Source: Paraspadella gotoi (taxonomy: Eukaryota; Chaetognatha). From it: a stretch of DNA of 64,000 nt. The DNA is taken from the NCBI GenBank assembly GCA_051294375.1, contig JBJCIZ010000275.1, forward strand, positions 28,119 through 92,118. Direction: 5' to 3'. The position numbers were made by a program, and so were the translations under genes. Below are positions 25,071 to 37,263 of this stretch, piece after piece (position 1 is the first letter of the stretch; each line of letters starts with the position of its first letter). Under the pieces are notes generated by a model, which was not told where the DNA came from, made no database searches, and saw only the letters and a list, made by a program, of their open reading frames with translations.

Positions 25071-25670
25071 GTCGTCCACTGTGTGTTTGTAAAGTATGAT
25101 GTGAAAATAATATATTGAAAAAGTTTAACAAAAAAATAAGACGATCGTCTTTAGAATCCACCAAAAATCCGAAAAACTTTCCAAAAATTTGAAAATATAC
25201 AGGAGGAAGACCGATGACCAAGGGCTTAGAAGTTCCGGCTGCTGAGTAGACTGATATCGGGATTTTGCTCTTCATTTAGTTGTCCATGTTGTCGTTTTGT
25301 ATTTTTTGTCTCTCCAGAATTTTCTTGAGGACAACCGAGTAGATGGGTCGGATGTTCGGGCCGCTGCTTTATCTTCTTTTTTGTGATTCTTCTCTTGCTC
25401 CATTTTCTTTGGACTCGTCCCGCGTGAAGGCTGGGGAGAAGATGATGCTGGAAGAAAAAAACATAATGGAGGGGAGGGTGGGTCTGGGGGAAGGTGGGGT
25501 TGCTTGCGAGTAAGTGGGGAAGCTGGGGGGGAGGAGGAGGAGGAGAAGAGGAGGAGAAGGAGGAGGAGCGACTCGTCGATTATTGGAGCGAGTGACTCGA
25601 TCCGTTTGGGCCGCTGTCCTAGTTCTCAGGCCGGGTTGGCGACCTTCTGGGCGTCGTTGGGGATGTGCCT
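25071..25670. other. Unassigned sequence, probable 3' part of the minus-strand Gypsy element
   Basis: It contains a GGA-rich tract (25500-25570). Minus-strand frames are Ser/Pro-rich and then Lys-rich with no domain. Its position just beyond the pol C-terminus suggests Gypsy 3' sequence, but no LTR was identified. Confidence 0.35.
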
Positions 25671-25674
25671 AGTC

Positions 25675-26700
25675 GACCTCCATCGCCTCGTTACTCACCC
25701 ACGCTGGTTTTATTCATGAAATATTTATTATTTTGCGTCTGACGCTCGTGATTTCCACTGATGTTTAACTCATTTTGATTTATCACTTTATATGGGCATT
25801 CATATGGTGGAACTAGAGGGGGATTCACTCCTGAGCGTTTGATGAAGACGTATTTTGCTGACTCAAGGTTTCTGGGTAAGTGAATGGCCGGTTGATGATG
25901 AGTGGAGGTCTGAGTTGGCTGGAGATGGGTGACTACGATTCTAAGTTTCGTGAGTTGTCGTCAACATTGGATCACATCATTGTCTAGTTGCTCGTTGACA
26001 AGTATGCAACCGAGGATGCTCATGCCTTCCCCAAAAACGAAGTCGGCCGCGGAAGCGCCGATGTCTTTCTTCACCGTCGTTATTATCGCCAATAATGTCA
26101 TTGGCAACTTTCAGAACCAATTCTTTCTATTTTCGTTGGCGAGGGCCTTGAGAGATTCTTTGAGTCGCCAGTGGAACCTCTCTACCAGGCCATTGGCCTA
26201 GGGATGGTGAACAGTCGTCATTTGGTGTTTGATTCCTCATTGTCTAATTAACTGTTTCCAGAGTTGAGTACCTCGATCCGTTGTGGTGATGATACTGATG
26301 ACGATAGAGACGAGGATGATGTCGAAGTTGTTGACGGCGATGTTGACAGCGTCATTGATGCTATTATTGTTGTTGGCGGCGTTGACGTTGTTGGCGATGC
26401 GTTGGTTGTTGATTCTGGAATTGCATCTGTAGTGATGACGGCCATCTTTTTGACGTCGTCGGGGTTTACGGGAATTTATTGGTAACCTTTTAATAAATCG
26501 ATTTTTGAAAAAATCGTTTTTCCTTCTAGTTGCAAAATAAAATTTGAAAGGAGTTTTACAGGACATTTCTCATCTATGGTATTGGTGTTTAGACGCCTAT
26601 AATCAACAACAACACCATCCTCTGTCGAGTTTTGATACAACGTGGAGAGGTGATGACCACTCGGATTTTCCACGCTTAGCAATCCCCAATGAAACCATTT
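25675..26700 (-). pseudogene. pol: Ty3/Gypsy pol: reverse-transcriptase and integrase fragments
   Basis: Reading leftward from 26700: reverse-transcriptase fingers/palm motifs with SEWSSPLHVV, then YRRLNTNTIDEKCP, then KTIFSKIDLLKGY and a PVNPDD-like continuation. The frame then passes straight into integrase, so the YxDD catalytic core, RNase H and the integrase N-terminus are deleted. Integrase keeps the second catalytic Asp (TTDRGTQ, about 26270) and the Glu (LVERFH, about 26175), separated by an in-frame stop. The tail includes YVFIKRSGVNPPLVPPYE and ends near 25680 with a KPAWVSNE-like motif. At 26700 the frame meets the Helentron-like insertion, and pol continues beyond 29451. Confidence 0.8.
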
Positions 26701-26702
26701 TT

Positions 26703-28891
26703 AGTCGGATCTGCTTATCAGCAGATCCCGACTCTATAACTCACTTTTATAAACTCACTTTTCGGTCCGTCGGTCCGCCCCCTCAATATCGTCGGGCACA
26801 CACTTATATCATGTCAGAACATCGAATTATGATAAATTATGCAAAAAAAAATGATGTCCGTCCGTCCGTCTGTCCGTCCGTCCGTCCGTCCGTCCGTCCG
26901 TCCGTCCGTCCGTCCGTCCGTCCGTCCGTCCCCACCTTACAAAAAACACCAATTACTCGTGATTGGATGGATGGATTAAATGAAATTTTGTGTGTGGATA
27001 GGTAAGTGTGTGATTAGAGCTGGATATTAAGTTTCGATGAATCGTTCCGAGTGGAAATGAGTTTAAATGGAAAAACAAAAAAATATATTCACTATTTGAA
27101 CACCAATTGCTCATGAGTGGATGGGCTGATTGACCTGGAATTTTGTATGTGGGTAGGAAAGTGTGTGATTGAACAGGAAATCAAGTTTCGATGGATAGTT
27201 TGAGTGGAAATGAGTTTAAATGGAAAAAAAAAAAAAACCTGTTTTACTATTGATTATGCTTCTTTTTCCTTTTATATTAAATGTATCTGCAGGATGTATT
27301 AATAAATCAAATAATTAATCAGTTAATTAATCAATTAGTAAATAAATTAATCAATAATTAATTAATTAGTCAATCAATCCGTCCATCCGTCCCATCTTAG
27401 CCAAAAAGCTCCAATAACTCGTGATTGGCTGTGTGGATGGAATTAATTTTGTGTGTGGGTAGGAAGTGTGTGATAAAGCTGGAATAAAATTTCGATGGAA
27501 TCGTGTGAGTGGAAATTAGTTTAATGGAAAAAACATAAGTCGAATTACTAAAATCTTTTTACTTATTTTAACAATAAATATTCCAATTAATCATAATTGG
27601 ATGGATAGATTGAGTTGAAATTTTGTGTGTGGGGTAGGAAAACGTATGACGAAGCTTGATATAAAGTTTCAGTGGAAACGTACCAGTGGAAATGAGTTTA
27701 AATGAAAAAAATATAGGTCACATTTACTTGAATCTTTTATTTATTTTAACCCATGATAGATTTGAGATGAAATTTTGGTGAGCCGGTAGGAAAGTGAGTG
27801 AAGAAGCTAGTATAAAGTTTTGACGGAATGCAAGTTGAAAAAATTATGCAAGTTGAAAAAATGATGCAAGTTAAAAAAATTTAAAAGCATAAGGATCGTC
27901 GCTATTGCATAAAAGAGAGAGAGAGAGAGAGAAAGAGAGAGTGAGAGAGAGAGAGAGAGAGTGAGAGAGAAAGAGAGAGAGTGAGAGAGAGAAGAGACAG
28001 GAGACATAAAATAAAAAAATCTTAAAAAGACTCAGATCGAGCCAGAGCCACTATCATAGAAAAATTAATGAAAAAACCCGGGAAAAAAACGAATGAATCA
28101 TGCGATAACGAATTGTTGATGTACTAGTAATTGATTGAGGTAATACTAATGATTGATGTATATAGTAATTATTGATAATAGGAATTGATTATTGATTCGA
28201 TGATAATCAATTATTGATGCGATGATAGTCATTCACTGCTGTGATGATAGTCATTCAGTGATGCGATATTGTCATTCATTGATTCGATGATTGTCATTCA
28301 TTGATGCGATGGATAGTCAATAAACAAACAAATGCGTGTATGAGTGAAAGAGAGAGAGAGACGAGAGAGAGAGAGAAAGAGAGAGAGAGAAGAAAGAGAG
28401 AGAGAGAGAAAGAGAGAGAGACGAGAGAGAGATAGAAAGAAAGAGAATAAATCCACGAAAAATCTCGGATGAAAATATGGAATTTTGTATTGAAAAAAAG
28501 CGCGGAATAAATGGCAATAATAAAAAGTTTTTAGAAGGAAAAAAATAATCAGAATTTTTCAAAAAACAAACGATCACGCAAAAGATCGGACAGATAGGAC
28601 AGACACACACAGAGAGACAGAGAGACAGAGAGAGAGAGAGAAAAGAGAGAGAGACAGCCGCTGCAGAGAAAAAGAGAAAGAGAAGGCGATATATAATAAT
28701 TAAAAGAGAGAGAGAGAGAGAAGCTCTACAGCCCCTTTACTCGTTAAAGAATCAGCAGTACTTATGGCGCCGCACGCTAGCGTGAGCTATTCTCTACCCA
28801 AAGGACCGGTTCGCGCCCTGTTCGCGGCATCGTTTTTTACATTAGATGAAACCCACATTATATTTAAAAATTTTTTAAAAAAAAGAGAGAG

Positions 28892-28922
<31 letters not shown>

Positions 28923-29451
28923 CTGGACAGACGCTGCAGAGCGAACTCGTTTTAGAAGAAAGCAGTGACGGAGAAAAAGAGAGAGAGAGAGAGACGACAT
29001 ATAATTAAAATTTTTGTTTTGAAATAAAACATAACAAATACCAATATTGATATGAAACATGAGAATTTTAAAGATCTTGATGATTAGAAGCCATATATGA
29101 AATTCAACTCCCTATGATATCACACTTTCAGAAGCCATGATTGCAAAAAGCGAGACCGAAAGCGATAAACCGAAAAAAATCTAGACAGGACGGGCTTTGC
29201 CCGCTGGCTGATAATAGAGGATATTTGTTTGTTTTGATAAAATGTAAACAAAACATTTAATAACTGTCCTGACTCAATTTTAAGGAATCGATGATGACAA
29301 GCTGAATATAAATTATAATTAATCTATTAATTAATTAATTAGTTAATTAATCTATTAATTAATTAATTAATCTATTAATTAATTAATTAATTAATCAATT
29401 AATTAATTAATTATCGTAGGCAGATCCGACATTGTTTGCTCAAAACTTGTT
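26703..29451 (-). mobile_element. Helentron-like non-autonomous element inserted in Gypsy pol
   Basis: Sub-terminal inverted repeats GTCGGATCTGC/GCAGATCCGAC lie at 26704-26714 and 29420-29430. At the plus-strand left end the repeat is part of a hairpin (26704-26732), i.e. a 3' stem-loop on the minus strand. The other terminus is ATTGTTTGCTCAAAACTTGTTT. In order the interior has a CCGT microsatellite (26858-26930), four to five degenerate ~150-base units (26938-27830), a few AAGTTGAAAAAATTATGC units, GAGA tracts, a ~28-base GATGCGATGATAGTCATTCA minisatellite (28190-28320), more GAGA, and TTAATTAA arrays (29313-29415). There is no Rep or helicase frame. The architecture matches HINE/DINE-1-type Helitrons; the class is inferred. 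Confidence 0.7.
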
Positions 29452-31150
29452 TCTAGTTCACGTTTAGCGATAGCAAGCTTTTCTGCGTCGAGTCGGCGTG
29501 CTCTTGACTGACAGGGTCGACCTTCTGTCGGAATTGAAATGAGTTACACCATGTTTTGGTTACTTTTAGTTCGAACGTTGACGTCGAGAGGGATGAAAAT
29601 TATTTAAGGAGTTTATAGAATTTTTCTCATTTTGATCTACAAATTACATGAGTTGATTCCTCTGATGCCGTCGACGCAGCGATTGTGGAGTAGTCGTGCA
29701 AATCGGAGTAGTAAATCATCACAGTGATTTGGCACAAAAAGTTTTCAGCTAAAAAGTCAATGCCAAGGATGTGTTGCCTTACCATCAGCCACAACGAACT
29801 CGTAATGAAATTTTTGATTCCCTAACTTTACAGTTGATTTCCCATTACATGCGATTGGCGAGGCGTGGCGCCTGGAGCTTGATCTCCGGGCAGGGCCCTG
29901 TTGATGCTGTTGTTGAGTCGGCAGGACGATTGAGAGTAGGGATCCTCCATCTACTAGCCATTTGTTGATCGCTGGCGTCGTGGATGAAGAGCAAATCGTT
30001 TTGTCGCTGGTGATCGGTTTGATGCTTGGGGGACCGGCGTTCACCATTGGCGTCCCCCTCTGTCATTTCCCTTGTGCTTGCGTTGAGTCTTATCAAACTT
30101 AGCACCAGCCCGGCTCGCAAAACCAGCTTTTGCCGAACTTGATTTGCTTGTGGCATAGCGTTTTAAGCTTTGGCTTTGGTTTAGCTTTTTGTCCTTGACT
30201 TGACTTCTTCTTTCCCTTAAAACTTCTTTTGGTTTGACATTGACGGCGTTGATGCCAACTTGTCATCCGATTCGGATTTGTGTCACCTTTGTGACCCTGT
30301 TTGACGTGGTTTACGAGAGATGACGTTTGTCGAATTATAGGATTTCCCTCGTTGTCGAAATGTCGATCAGTGATTTCACCAAGCTTGCTCGCCGACAACT
30401 TGTCGGCTTTGTCTTTCAGGTAGAGCGTATTTCAGCCCGGCAGCTCCTGAAGAACCTTCTTTTTGCACACTCATCGAGAGTTGTCGAGTAATTTTGACGG
30501 TTTCAATTCATCGAGTCTGTTGGTGCCGGGTGAGCCCATACTCTTTTGTCAGATAACTGAAAAAGAGTTCCATGTCGCTTCTGTTGTTTCTCCATAGAGG
30601 AACTGATTAATCTTAGGATCAAGCTTCACGCTTATTTTAGATTCTAAGTGGCGAATTTTGTTTTTGGAGCGACGATGCCGGCATGAGTAAGCAGCTCGAT
30701 TCGTTTATCCAGATTTCAATGTTTGACAAATGGATATTTGGCAAGTCTGTCTTCTGGTTTGGTGCTCGCTCTAGAGCCCGCGTGGCGGCGGCGAGAGCGT
30801 CGCGGAGCTCGTCGTTCTTGTCCTGGAGTTCTTGTTAAGTGCCACCGCCCGTAGCCTGACGACGTCTGCAAAGTTCTCGCTGTTAGCTCGTAGAAAACTG
30901 AACGATGGGGCGGTGTCGGCGACTCCTAGGACCTGCAGAGCTGCTGTTGTGTAATGTTGTTCCTCCTAGCTACGCTGGGCCGAGCGAAGGCATGAGCGTA
31001 GGTCGGAATCGCTCATTGAAGCAATTGTTGTCCTTAGTTGGCCTTCACTGGTGTTTTAAGACCCCACAGTAGCTCGAAAGTGTTTGAGTTGTGTTTATCT
31101 CCCCTTGAATGTTGGTTTGGTTCAACGTCGTGGTTCACCACGTGTGGCGC
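29452..31150 (-). pseudogene. gag-pro: Ty3/Gypsy gag-protease with the start of pol, decayed
   Basis: On the minus strand from about 31145: the gag leader, the KEVLRE/KGKKKSSQGQK basic linker, the finger LCHKQIKFGKSWFCEPGWC (around 30100-30160), then retropepsin. The protease active-site region reads WLVDGGSLLSIVLP, i.e. Asp-Gly-Gly where Asp-[Ser/Thr]-Gly is usual. The C-terminal half has HYEFVVADG and, in the duplicate, ILGIDFLAEN. Downstream is a RARRLDAEKLAIAKREL-like segment that normally leads into reverse transcriptase. It stops at the Helentron-like insertion (29451); RT resumes at 26700. Frameshifts make it non-functional. Confidence 0.75.
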
Positions 31151-31760
31151 AGTCCAGAGTTGCGTGACAGCGGTGACGAAAAGCCGTGATAATGTCGTGA
31201 CTGAGTTCCAAGCGCGTGACAGATTATAACAAGTTAATAAGAAGTATCGCAGCACAAAAGAATATTGTTTCTTTTTGAGTTGATTTGTTTTCAATTGAGA
31301 AGAATTATTGAAGATCAAATTAAAACCTTTTTTCTAGTAAATATTGTAGAGTTTTACATTTTTAGAATAAAACATTGTTGAAAAATATTGATAATATTTA
31401 TATTTATTTCGAGATAAAAACAAGACTGATTCATCAAGGTTTACAATCAATACTGAAAAACAATCAGAAGAGGAGAAATTTGTTTTTGGCAGCCAGACAT
31501 CTTCTGTTGAACAGTTAAAACAAAAAGCTTCAAATCTTGAATTAAAGCTTAAATACTTTTCCCTGATCCAGTGTCCGCAAATTTCACCAAAATCAACTAA
31601 TTCACTTTAACATGATGGTATCATATTAGAATAACTAAATAAATGTAAAGAAACATTTTGAGAGACCTTCGGACACTTTGCCAGAATTTAACGCCATTTG
31701 TGAAACCGGAACATATCTCAAATACGTTTATATGTCATGAAGGGAAAAAATCCCTCTCAT
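31151..31760. other. AT-rich sequence between gag and the retroposon cluster
   Basis: No gene seen. It matches 36310-36900 (same orientation) and, reversed, parts of 22130-23170 and 13940-14170. The empty sites for the GC-rich insertion (near 31490) and for the LTR-type element (near 31720) lie here. Confidence 0.5.
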
Positions 31761-31761
31761 T

Positions 31762-32100
31762 TCTATGTTGCATCTCTAGCTACTGAACTCTGACTGAGCT
31801 GTCAAGATGAATAAAAGGTTTGAATAAATTTCATTTCTATTTACAACATTTAAGCAATTTTGTGTGTGGAGAGGAACTGAACTCCTTATCTCTTGCTTTC
31901 CCTTTTTATATCTTTCAAGGACCCCCTTGAAGATATGCGCAACCGGATCTTTGGATTTCACTGGGATTGTGAAATCCAAGCCGCCTTTTCTCAGGTGGGT
32001 GGGAAAACCACAAACATCTTCCCTGAATTCTATTTTTTAACTTTTATCCCCCCACGATTTCTTTCGACCATTTAGTTATCAAGGATCAAAGATCGTGATG
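31762..32100. other. Segment absent from block A, adjacent to the tRNA-like retroposon
   Basis: Compared with the uninterrupted LINE fragment of block A, this ~340-base stretch plus the following retroposon is extra sequence. A minus open frame of 67 codons (31776-31979) has no recognisable domain. The duplicate is 36900-37263. Confidence 0.4.
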
Positions 32101-32103
32101 CTG

Positions 32104-32382
32104 TAGTCGGGCATTGCCTAGGTTCACCCCGCCTATAAGCATGACACCTTCAGTCCTGACCCGGTGGCTCATGGAGTCAAGCCATCAGCTCATGACCACT
32201 AGGTACCGGGTTCAATCGACCCGCGTACCTACCTGTGGAAGCGTGAGGACGGCCGTAAGCCGCCTTGGGGGCGTGGCAACCCTCAAGCCTGGTTCCAAGC
32301 CCAGGACACGTTCCTATGGCTACTAAGGGGTTATAGAAGTTCGGATAGTCATCTTCAGCCCACTTAGCGCCTTATCCACAAT
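32104..32382 (+). mobile_element. tRNA-derived SINE-like retroposon
   Basis: An A-box-like 'ggtggctcatggagtcaag', an anticodon-loop-like 'ctcatga' and a B box (GGGTTCAATC) in tRNA-like spacing begin the element. The body contains 'gccgccttgggggcgtgg', and the conserved end is 'cttagcgccttatccac'. The CAT loop suggests a Met-tRNA-like head, but stem pairing is partial. Other copies: 37264-37552 (+), 42237-42511 (-), and a 5'-truncated one at 46958-47115 (-). Confidence 0.6.
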
Positions 32383-32385
32383 GTA

Positions 32386-32700
32386 CATCTATATAAAATC
32401 AAGATGAAAATTTGTTTGTACAGAAGCAGTCTATTTGTTCTGGCTTGTTTGATATCAGATGTGATGATTTGACAAGAGAAAAAAAAATGCGAGCCCTTCA
32501 GATGCAACAGGATCGGAATCAAGTGTTTTAACACATCTGATGAAGACTGCAACCAACTTACAGCCTGACATATCAAGCATCATCTTTGCAATGTGTTTCC
32601 CTGAATAGCCATTATCCCTAATCCCCTATCAGCATTTTAACAATATTAATACCAATCACCCTTCTCTTGTCCTATATCACCCTTTAATTAGATACCTCAT
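32386..32700 (-). pseudogene. LINE endonuclease fragment in block B1
   Basis: Reverse complement of the 11424-11740 sequence, including the codons for the QETH motif near 32590. It is flanked on the left by the tRNA-like retroposon and on the right by the AGATACCTCAT terminal inverted repeat at about 32690. Confidence 0.55.
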
Positions 32701-33728
32701 AGGAGAGCTAATTTTAATTCATTTTTTTATATATTTTATGCCAGTCCCGTAGGATGATGTCAATATTCACTTGCAAAAACGTTTTAAAATTCTACAATGT
32801 TCCGAGATTGTCATAAACGTCAGCCTTAAAGGTAAAATTTAAATCAGAATAAAATTTTGAGTTTCTCTAAAGATTTTCTGACGCGCTAATACTAAACCTA
32901 TTTGAAAAAAATAGAAAAACATTTTGCTGATTTTCTTCAAGCATTTAACAATAAATGAGTTATGCGATGGTACACTGAAAGTGATGTCTCAGATGACGAA
33001 AAAAATTTCTTCAGTTTTATAATTAAAATTTAAGTATTTGTACAATAAAATATAAGTAAGATACTCCCGCTTAGCCGAAACTTTAATTAACAAAAATTTG
33101 TACGCGTAGTTCAAATCTTTAGTCTTTGATGGTAAAAACAAGTGAGCAAACATGTCGGATCTGCCTACAACAATTAAGCGTATCTGCTAATCAGATGATA
33201 ATCAAATATTTTTTTAAATTTTTTTAACTCGCAGCACTTTTTAACTGCATCATTTTTCAACTCGCATAATTTTTTCCATGCACATAATTTTTTCAACTCA
33301 TCATTTTTCAATTACATCATTTTAAACAATTCGCATCATTTTTTTTAACTTGCATCATTTTTCAACTTGCTATGATTTTTTCAACTTGCATTATTTCTTC
33401 AACTTGCATTATTTCTCAACTTGGCATAATTTTTTCAACTTGCATAATTTTTTCACTTGCATAATTTTTCACTTGCATAATTTTTTCAACTTGCATTAAT
33501 TTTTTCAACTTGCATATTTTTTCAACTTGCATAATTTTTCAACTTGCATACTTTTCACTTGCATATTTTTTCAACTTGCATAATTTTTTAAACTTGCATA
33601 ATTTTTTCAACTTGCACAATTTTTTTAAATTGTATCATTTTTTCAAATTAATTAATTAAAACATTTATTAGGTATCATAAATAAAAAAATATTCAAGTAA
33701 ATGTGACTTATGACATATCTTGGAAACT
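32690..33728. mobile_element. TIR element carrying a nested Helentron-like end, truncated by gap
   Basis: It begins AGATACCTCATAGGAGAGC and is the duplicate of 37861-39010. The Helentron-like terminus starts at about 33135, followed by the sub-terminal repeat GTCGGATCTGC and a long array of ~19-base TTTTTTCAACTTGCATAAT units (33230-33650). The right TIR is cut off by the 25-N join. Confidence 0.6.
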
Positions 33729-33753
33729 NNNNNNNNNNNNNNNNNNNNNNNNN
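33729..33753. other. Assembly join of exactly 25 N
   Basis: Fixed-length N run between duplication B copies 1 and 2. Confidence 1.
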
Positions 33754-34538
33754 TAGAAAGAGAAAGAGCGATATATAATAATTAAAAAGAGAGAGAGAGA
33801 GAAAGCTCTACAGCCCCTTTACTCGTTAAAGAATCAGCAGTACTTATGGCGCCGCACGTAGCGTGAGCTATTCTCTACCCAAAGGACCGGTGTTCGCGCC
33901 CTGTTCGCGGCATCGTTTTTTACATTAGTGAACCCACATTATATCTAAAAATTTTTTGTAAAAAAAAAGAGAGAGGAGAGAGAGAGAGAGAGAGAGAGAG
34001 AAAGAAGCTGGACAGACGCTGCAGAGCCGGAACTCGTTTTTAGAAGAAGCAGTGACGAGAAAAAGAGAGAGAGAGAGAGACGACATATAATTAAACGTTT
34101 TTGTTTTGAAATAAAACTAAACAAATACCAATATTGATATATGAAACATGAGAATTTTAAAGATCTTGATGATTAGAAGCCATATATGAAATTCAACTCC
34201 CTATGATATCACACTTTCAGAAGCCATGATTGCAAAAAGCGAGACCGAAAGCGATAAACCGAAAAAAATCTAGACAGGACGGGCTTTGCCGCCTGGCTGA
34301 TAATAGAGGATATTTGTTTGTTTTGATAAAATGTAAACAAAACATTTAATAACTGTCCTGACTCAATTTTAAGGAAATCGATGATGACAAGCTGAATATA
34401 AATTATAATTAATCTATTAATTAATTAATTAGTTAATTAATCTATTAATTAATTAATTAATCTATTAATTAATTAATTAATTAATAATTAATAATTAATT
34501 ATCGTAGGCAGATCCGACATTGTTTGCTCAAACTTGTT
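33754..34538 (-). mobile_element. Helentron-like element, end fragment beside Gypsy
   Basis: Duplicate of 28670-29451: GAGA tracts, the 'ggcgccgcac' patch, TTAATTAA arrays (34407-34500), the sub-terminal GCAGATCCGAC and the terminus ...CTTGTTT. It directly abuts Gypsy pol sequence. Confidence 0.7.
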
Positions 34539-36310
34539 TCTAGTTCACGTTTAGCGATAGCAAGCTTTTCTGCGTCGAGTCGGCGTGCTCTTGACTGACA
34601 GGGTCGACCTTCTGTCGGAATTGAATGAGTTACACCATGTTTTGGTTCTTTTAGTTCGAACGTTGACGTCGAGAGGGATGAAAATTATTTAAGGAGTTTA
34701 TAGAATTTTTCTCCATTTTGATCTACAAAATTAACATGAGTTGATTCCTCTGATGCCGTCGACGCAGCGATTGTGGAGTAGTCGTGCAAATCGAGTAGTA
34801 AATCATCACAGTGATTTGGCACCAAAAAGTTTTCAGCTAAAAAGTCAATGCCAAGGATGTGTTGCCTACCATCAGCCACAACGAACTCGTAATGAAATTT
34901 TTGATTCCCTAACTTTACAGTTGATTTTCCCATTACATGCGATTGGCGAGGCGTTGGCCGCCTGGAGCTTGATCTCCGGGTCAGGGCCCTGTTGATGCTG
35001 TTGTTGAGTCGGCAGGACGATTGAGAGTAGGGATCCTCCATCTACTAGCCATTTGGTTTGATCGCTGGCGTCGTGGATGAAGAGCAAATCGTTTTGTCGC
35101 TGGTGATCGGTTTGATGCTTGGGGGACGGCGTTCACCATTGGCGTCCCCCTCTGTCATTTCCCTTGTGCTTGCGTTGAGTCTTATCAAACTTAGCACAGC
35201 CCGGCTCGCAAAACCAAGCGTCTTTGCCGAACTTGATTTGCTTGTGGCATAGCGTTTTAAGCTTTGGCTTTGGTTTAGCTTTTTGTCCTTGACTTGACTT
35301 CTTCTTTCCCTTAAAACTTCTTTTTGGTTTGACATTGACGGCGTTGATGCCAACTTTGTCATCCGATTCGGATTTGTGTCACCCTTTGTGACCCTGTTTG
35401 ACGTGGTTTACGAGAGATGACGTTTGTCGAATTATAGGATTTCCCTCGTTGTCGAAATGTCGATCAGTGATTTCACCAAGCTTGCTCGCCGACAACTTGT
35501 CGGCTTTGTCTTCAGGTTAGAGCGTATTTCAGCCAGCAGCTCCTGAAGAACCTTCTTTTTGCACACGTCATCGAGAGTTGTGCGAGTAAATTGTTACGGT
35601 TCTCAATTCATCGAGTCTGTTGGGTGCCGGGTGAGCCCATTACTCTTTTGTCAGATAACTGAAAAAGGGTTCCATGTCGTTCTGTTGTTTCTCCATAGAG
35701 GAACTGATTAATCTTAGGATCAAGCTTCACGCTTATTTTAGGATTCTAAAGTGTGCGAATTTTGTTTTTGGAGCGACGATGCCGGCATGAGTATAAGCAG
35801 CTCGATTCGATTTATCCAGATTTCACTGTTTGACAAATGGATATTTCTGGCAAGTCTGGTCTTCTGGTTTGGTGCTCGCTCTAGAGCCCGCGTGGCAGGC
35901 GGGCGAGAGCGTCGCGGAGCTCGCGTTCTTTTGTCCTGAGTTCTTGTTAAGTGGCCACCGCCCGTAGCCTGACGACGTCTGCAAAGTTCTCGCTGTTAGC
36001 TCGTAGAAAACCTGAACGATGGGGGGTGTCGGCGACTCCTAGGACCGCAGAGTGCTTGTTGTGTAATGTTGTTCCTCCTTAGCTACGCTGGGCCGAGCGA
36101 GAAGGCATGAGCTAGGTCGGAAATCGCCTCATCTGAAAGCAATTGTTGTCCTTAGTTGCCTTCACTGGTGTTTTAAACCCCGACAGTAGCTCGAAAAGTG
36201 TTTGAGTTTGTGTTTATCTTCCCCTTGAAATGGTTGGTTTGGATTCAATCGTCGTGGTTCAACCTACGTGTGGCGGCAGGTCCAGAGTTGCGTGACAGCG
36301 TGAACGAAAG
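34539..36310 (-). pseudogene. gag-pro: Ty3/Gypsy gag-protease, duplicate in block B2
   Basis: Minus-strand gag (from about 36290), basic linker, cysteine-histidine finger (about 35200-35260) and retropepsin. Protease reads cleanly through LFIHDAS, WLVDGGS and GIDFLAENFLVPNH, about 118 codons in one frame (34685-35041). As in the other copy, the active site is Asp-Gly-Gly. After the protease stop, the linker to reverse transcriptase runs to 34539, where the Helentron-like end begins. Gag is frameshifted repeatedly. Confidence 0.75.
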
Positions 36311-37263
36311 CTCGCTGAAAGTGATTATGCTCTGTGACTGAGTCCAAGCGGTGGACAGATTTAACAAGCTTAATAAGAAGTTTATCGCAAGCCACAAAAG
36401 AATATTGTTTTCTTTGAGTTGAAATTGTTTTCTCAAATTGAGAAGAATTTATTGAAGATTCAAATAATAACCTTTTCTTAGTAATATTTGTAAGTCATTT
36501 TACATTTTTAAAATTAAAACATGTTGAAAAATACTTGATAAATATTTATATTTATTTCGAGAATGAAAAACAAGCTGATTCATCAAGGTTACATATCAAT
36601 ACTGAAAAACAATCAGAAGAGGAGAAATTTGTTTTTGGCAGCCAGACATCTTCTGTTGAACAGTTAAAACAAAAGGCTTCAAATCTTGAATTAAAGCTTT
36701 AAATACTTTTCCCTGATCCAGTGTCCGCAAATTTCACCAAAATCAACTAATTCACTTTAACATGATGGTATCATATTAGAATAACTAAATAAAATGTAAA
36801 GAAACATTTTGAGAGACCTTCGGACACTTTGCCAGAATTTAACGCCATTTGTGAAACCGGAACATATCTCAAATACGTTTATATTGTCATGAAGGGAAAA
36901 AATCCCTCTCATTTCTATGTTGCATCTCTAGCTACTGAACTCTGACTGAGGCTGTCCAAGATGAATAAAAGGTTTGAATAAATTTCATTTCTATTTACAA
37001 CAAATTTAAGCAATTTTGTGTGGAGAGGAACTGAACTCCCTTATCTCTTGCTTTCCCTTTTTATATCTTTCAAGGACCCCCTTGAAGATATTGCGCAACC
37101 GGATCTTTGGATTTCACTGGGATTGTGAAATCCAAAGCCGGCCTTTTCTCAAGGTGGGTGGGAAAACCACAAACATCTTCCCTGAATTCTATTTTTAACT
37201 TTTATACCCCCCACGATTTCCTTTCGACCATTTAGTTATCAAGGATCAAAGATCGTGATGCTG

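Larger units (their letters stand above)
28670..33728. repeat. Tandem duplication B, copy 1
   Basis: Matches 33754-38891 throughout, from the 'gcgatatataataattaaa' stretch to '...atatcttggaaact'. It contains the right third of the Helentron-like element, Gypsy gag-pro, a tRNA-like retroposon, the LINE fragment and a second Helentron-like end. Confidence 0.85.

Noticed and set aside
26858-26930. Arg-Pro-Ser-Val repeat protein
   Set aside because: It is the CCGT microsatellite read in frame.
28190-28320. CRISPR-like regular repeats
   Set aside because: The ~28-base units are contiguous minisatellite units without unique spacers, in a eukaryotic element.
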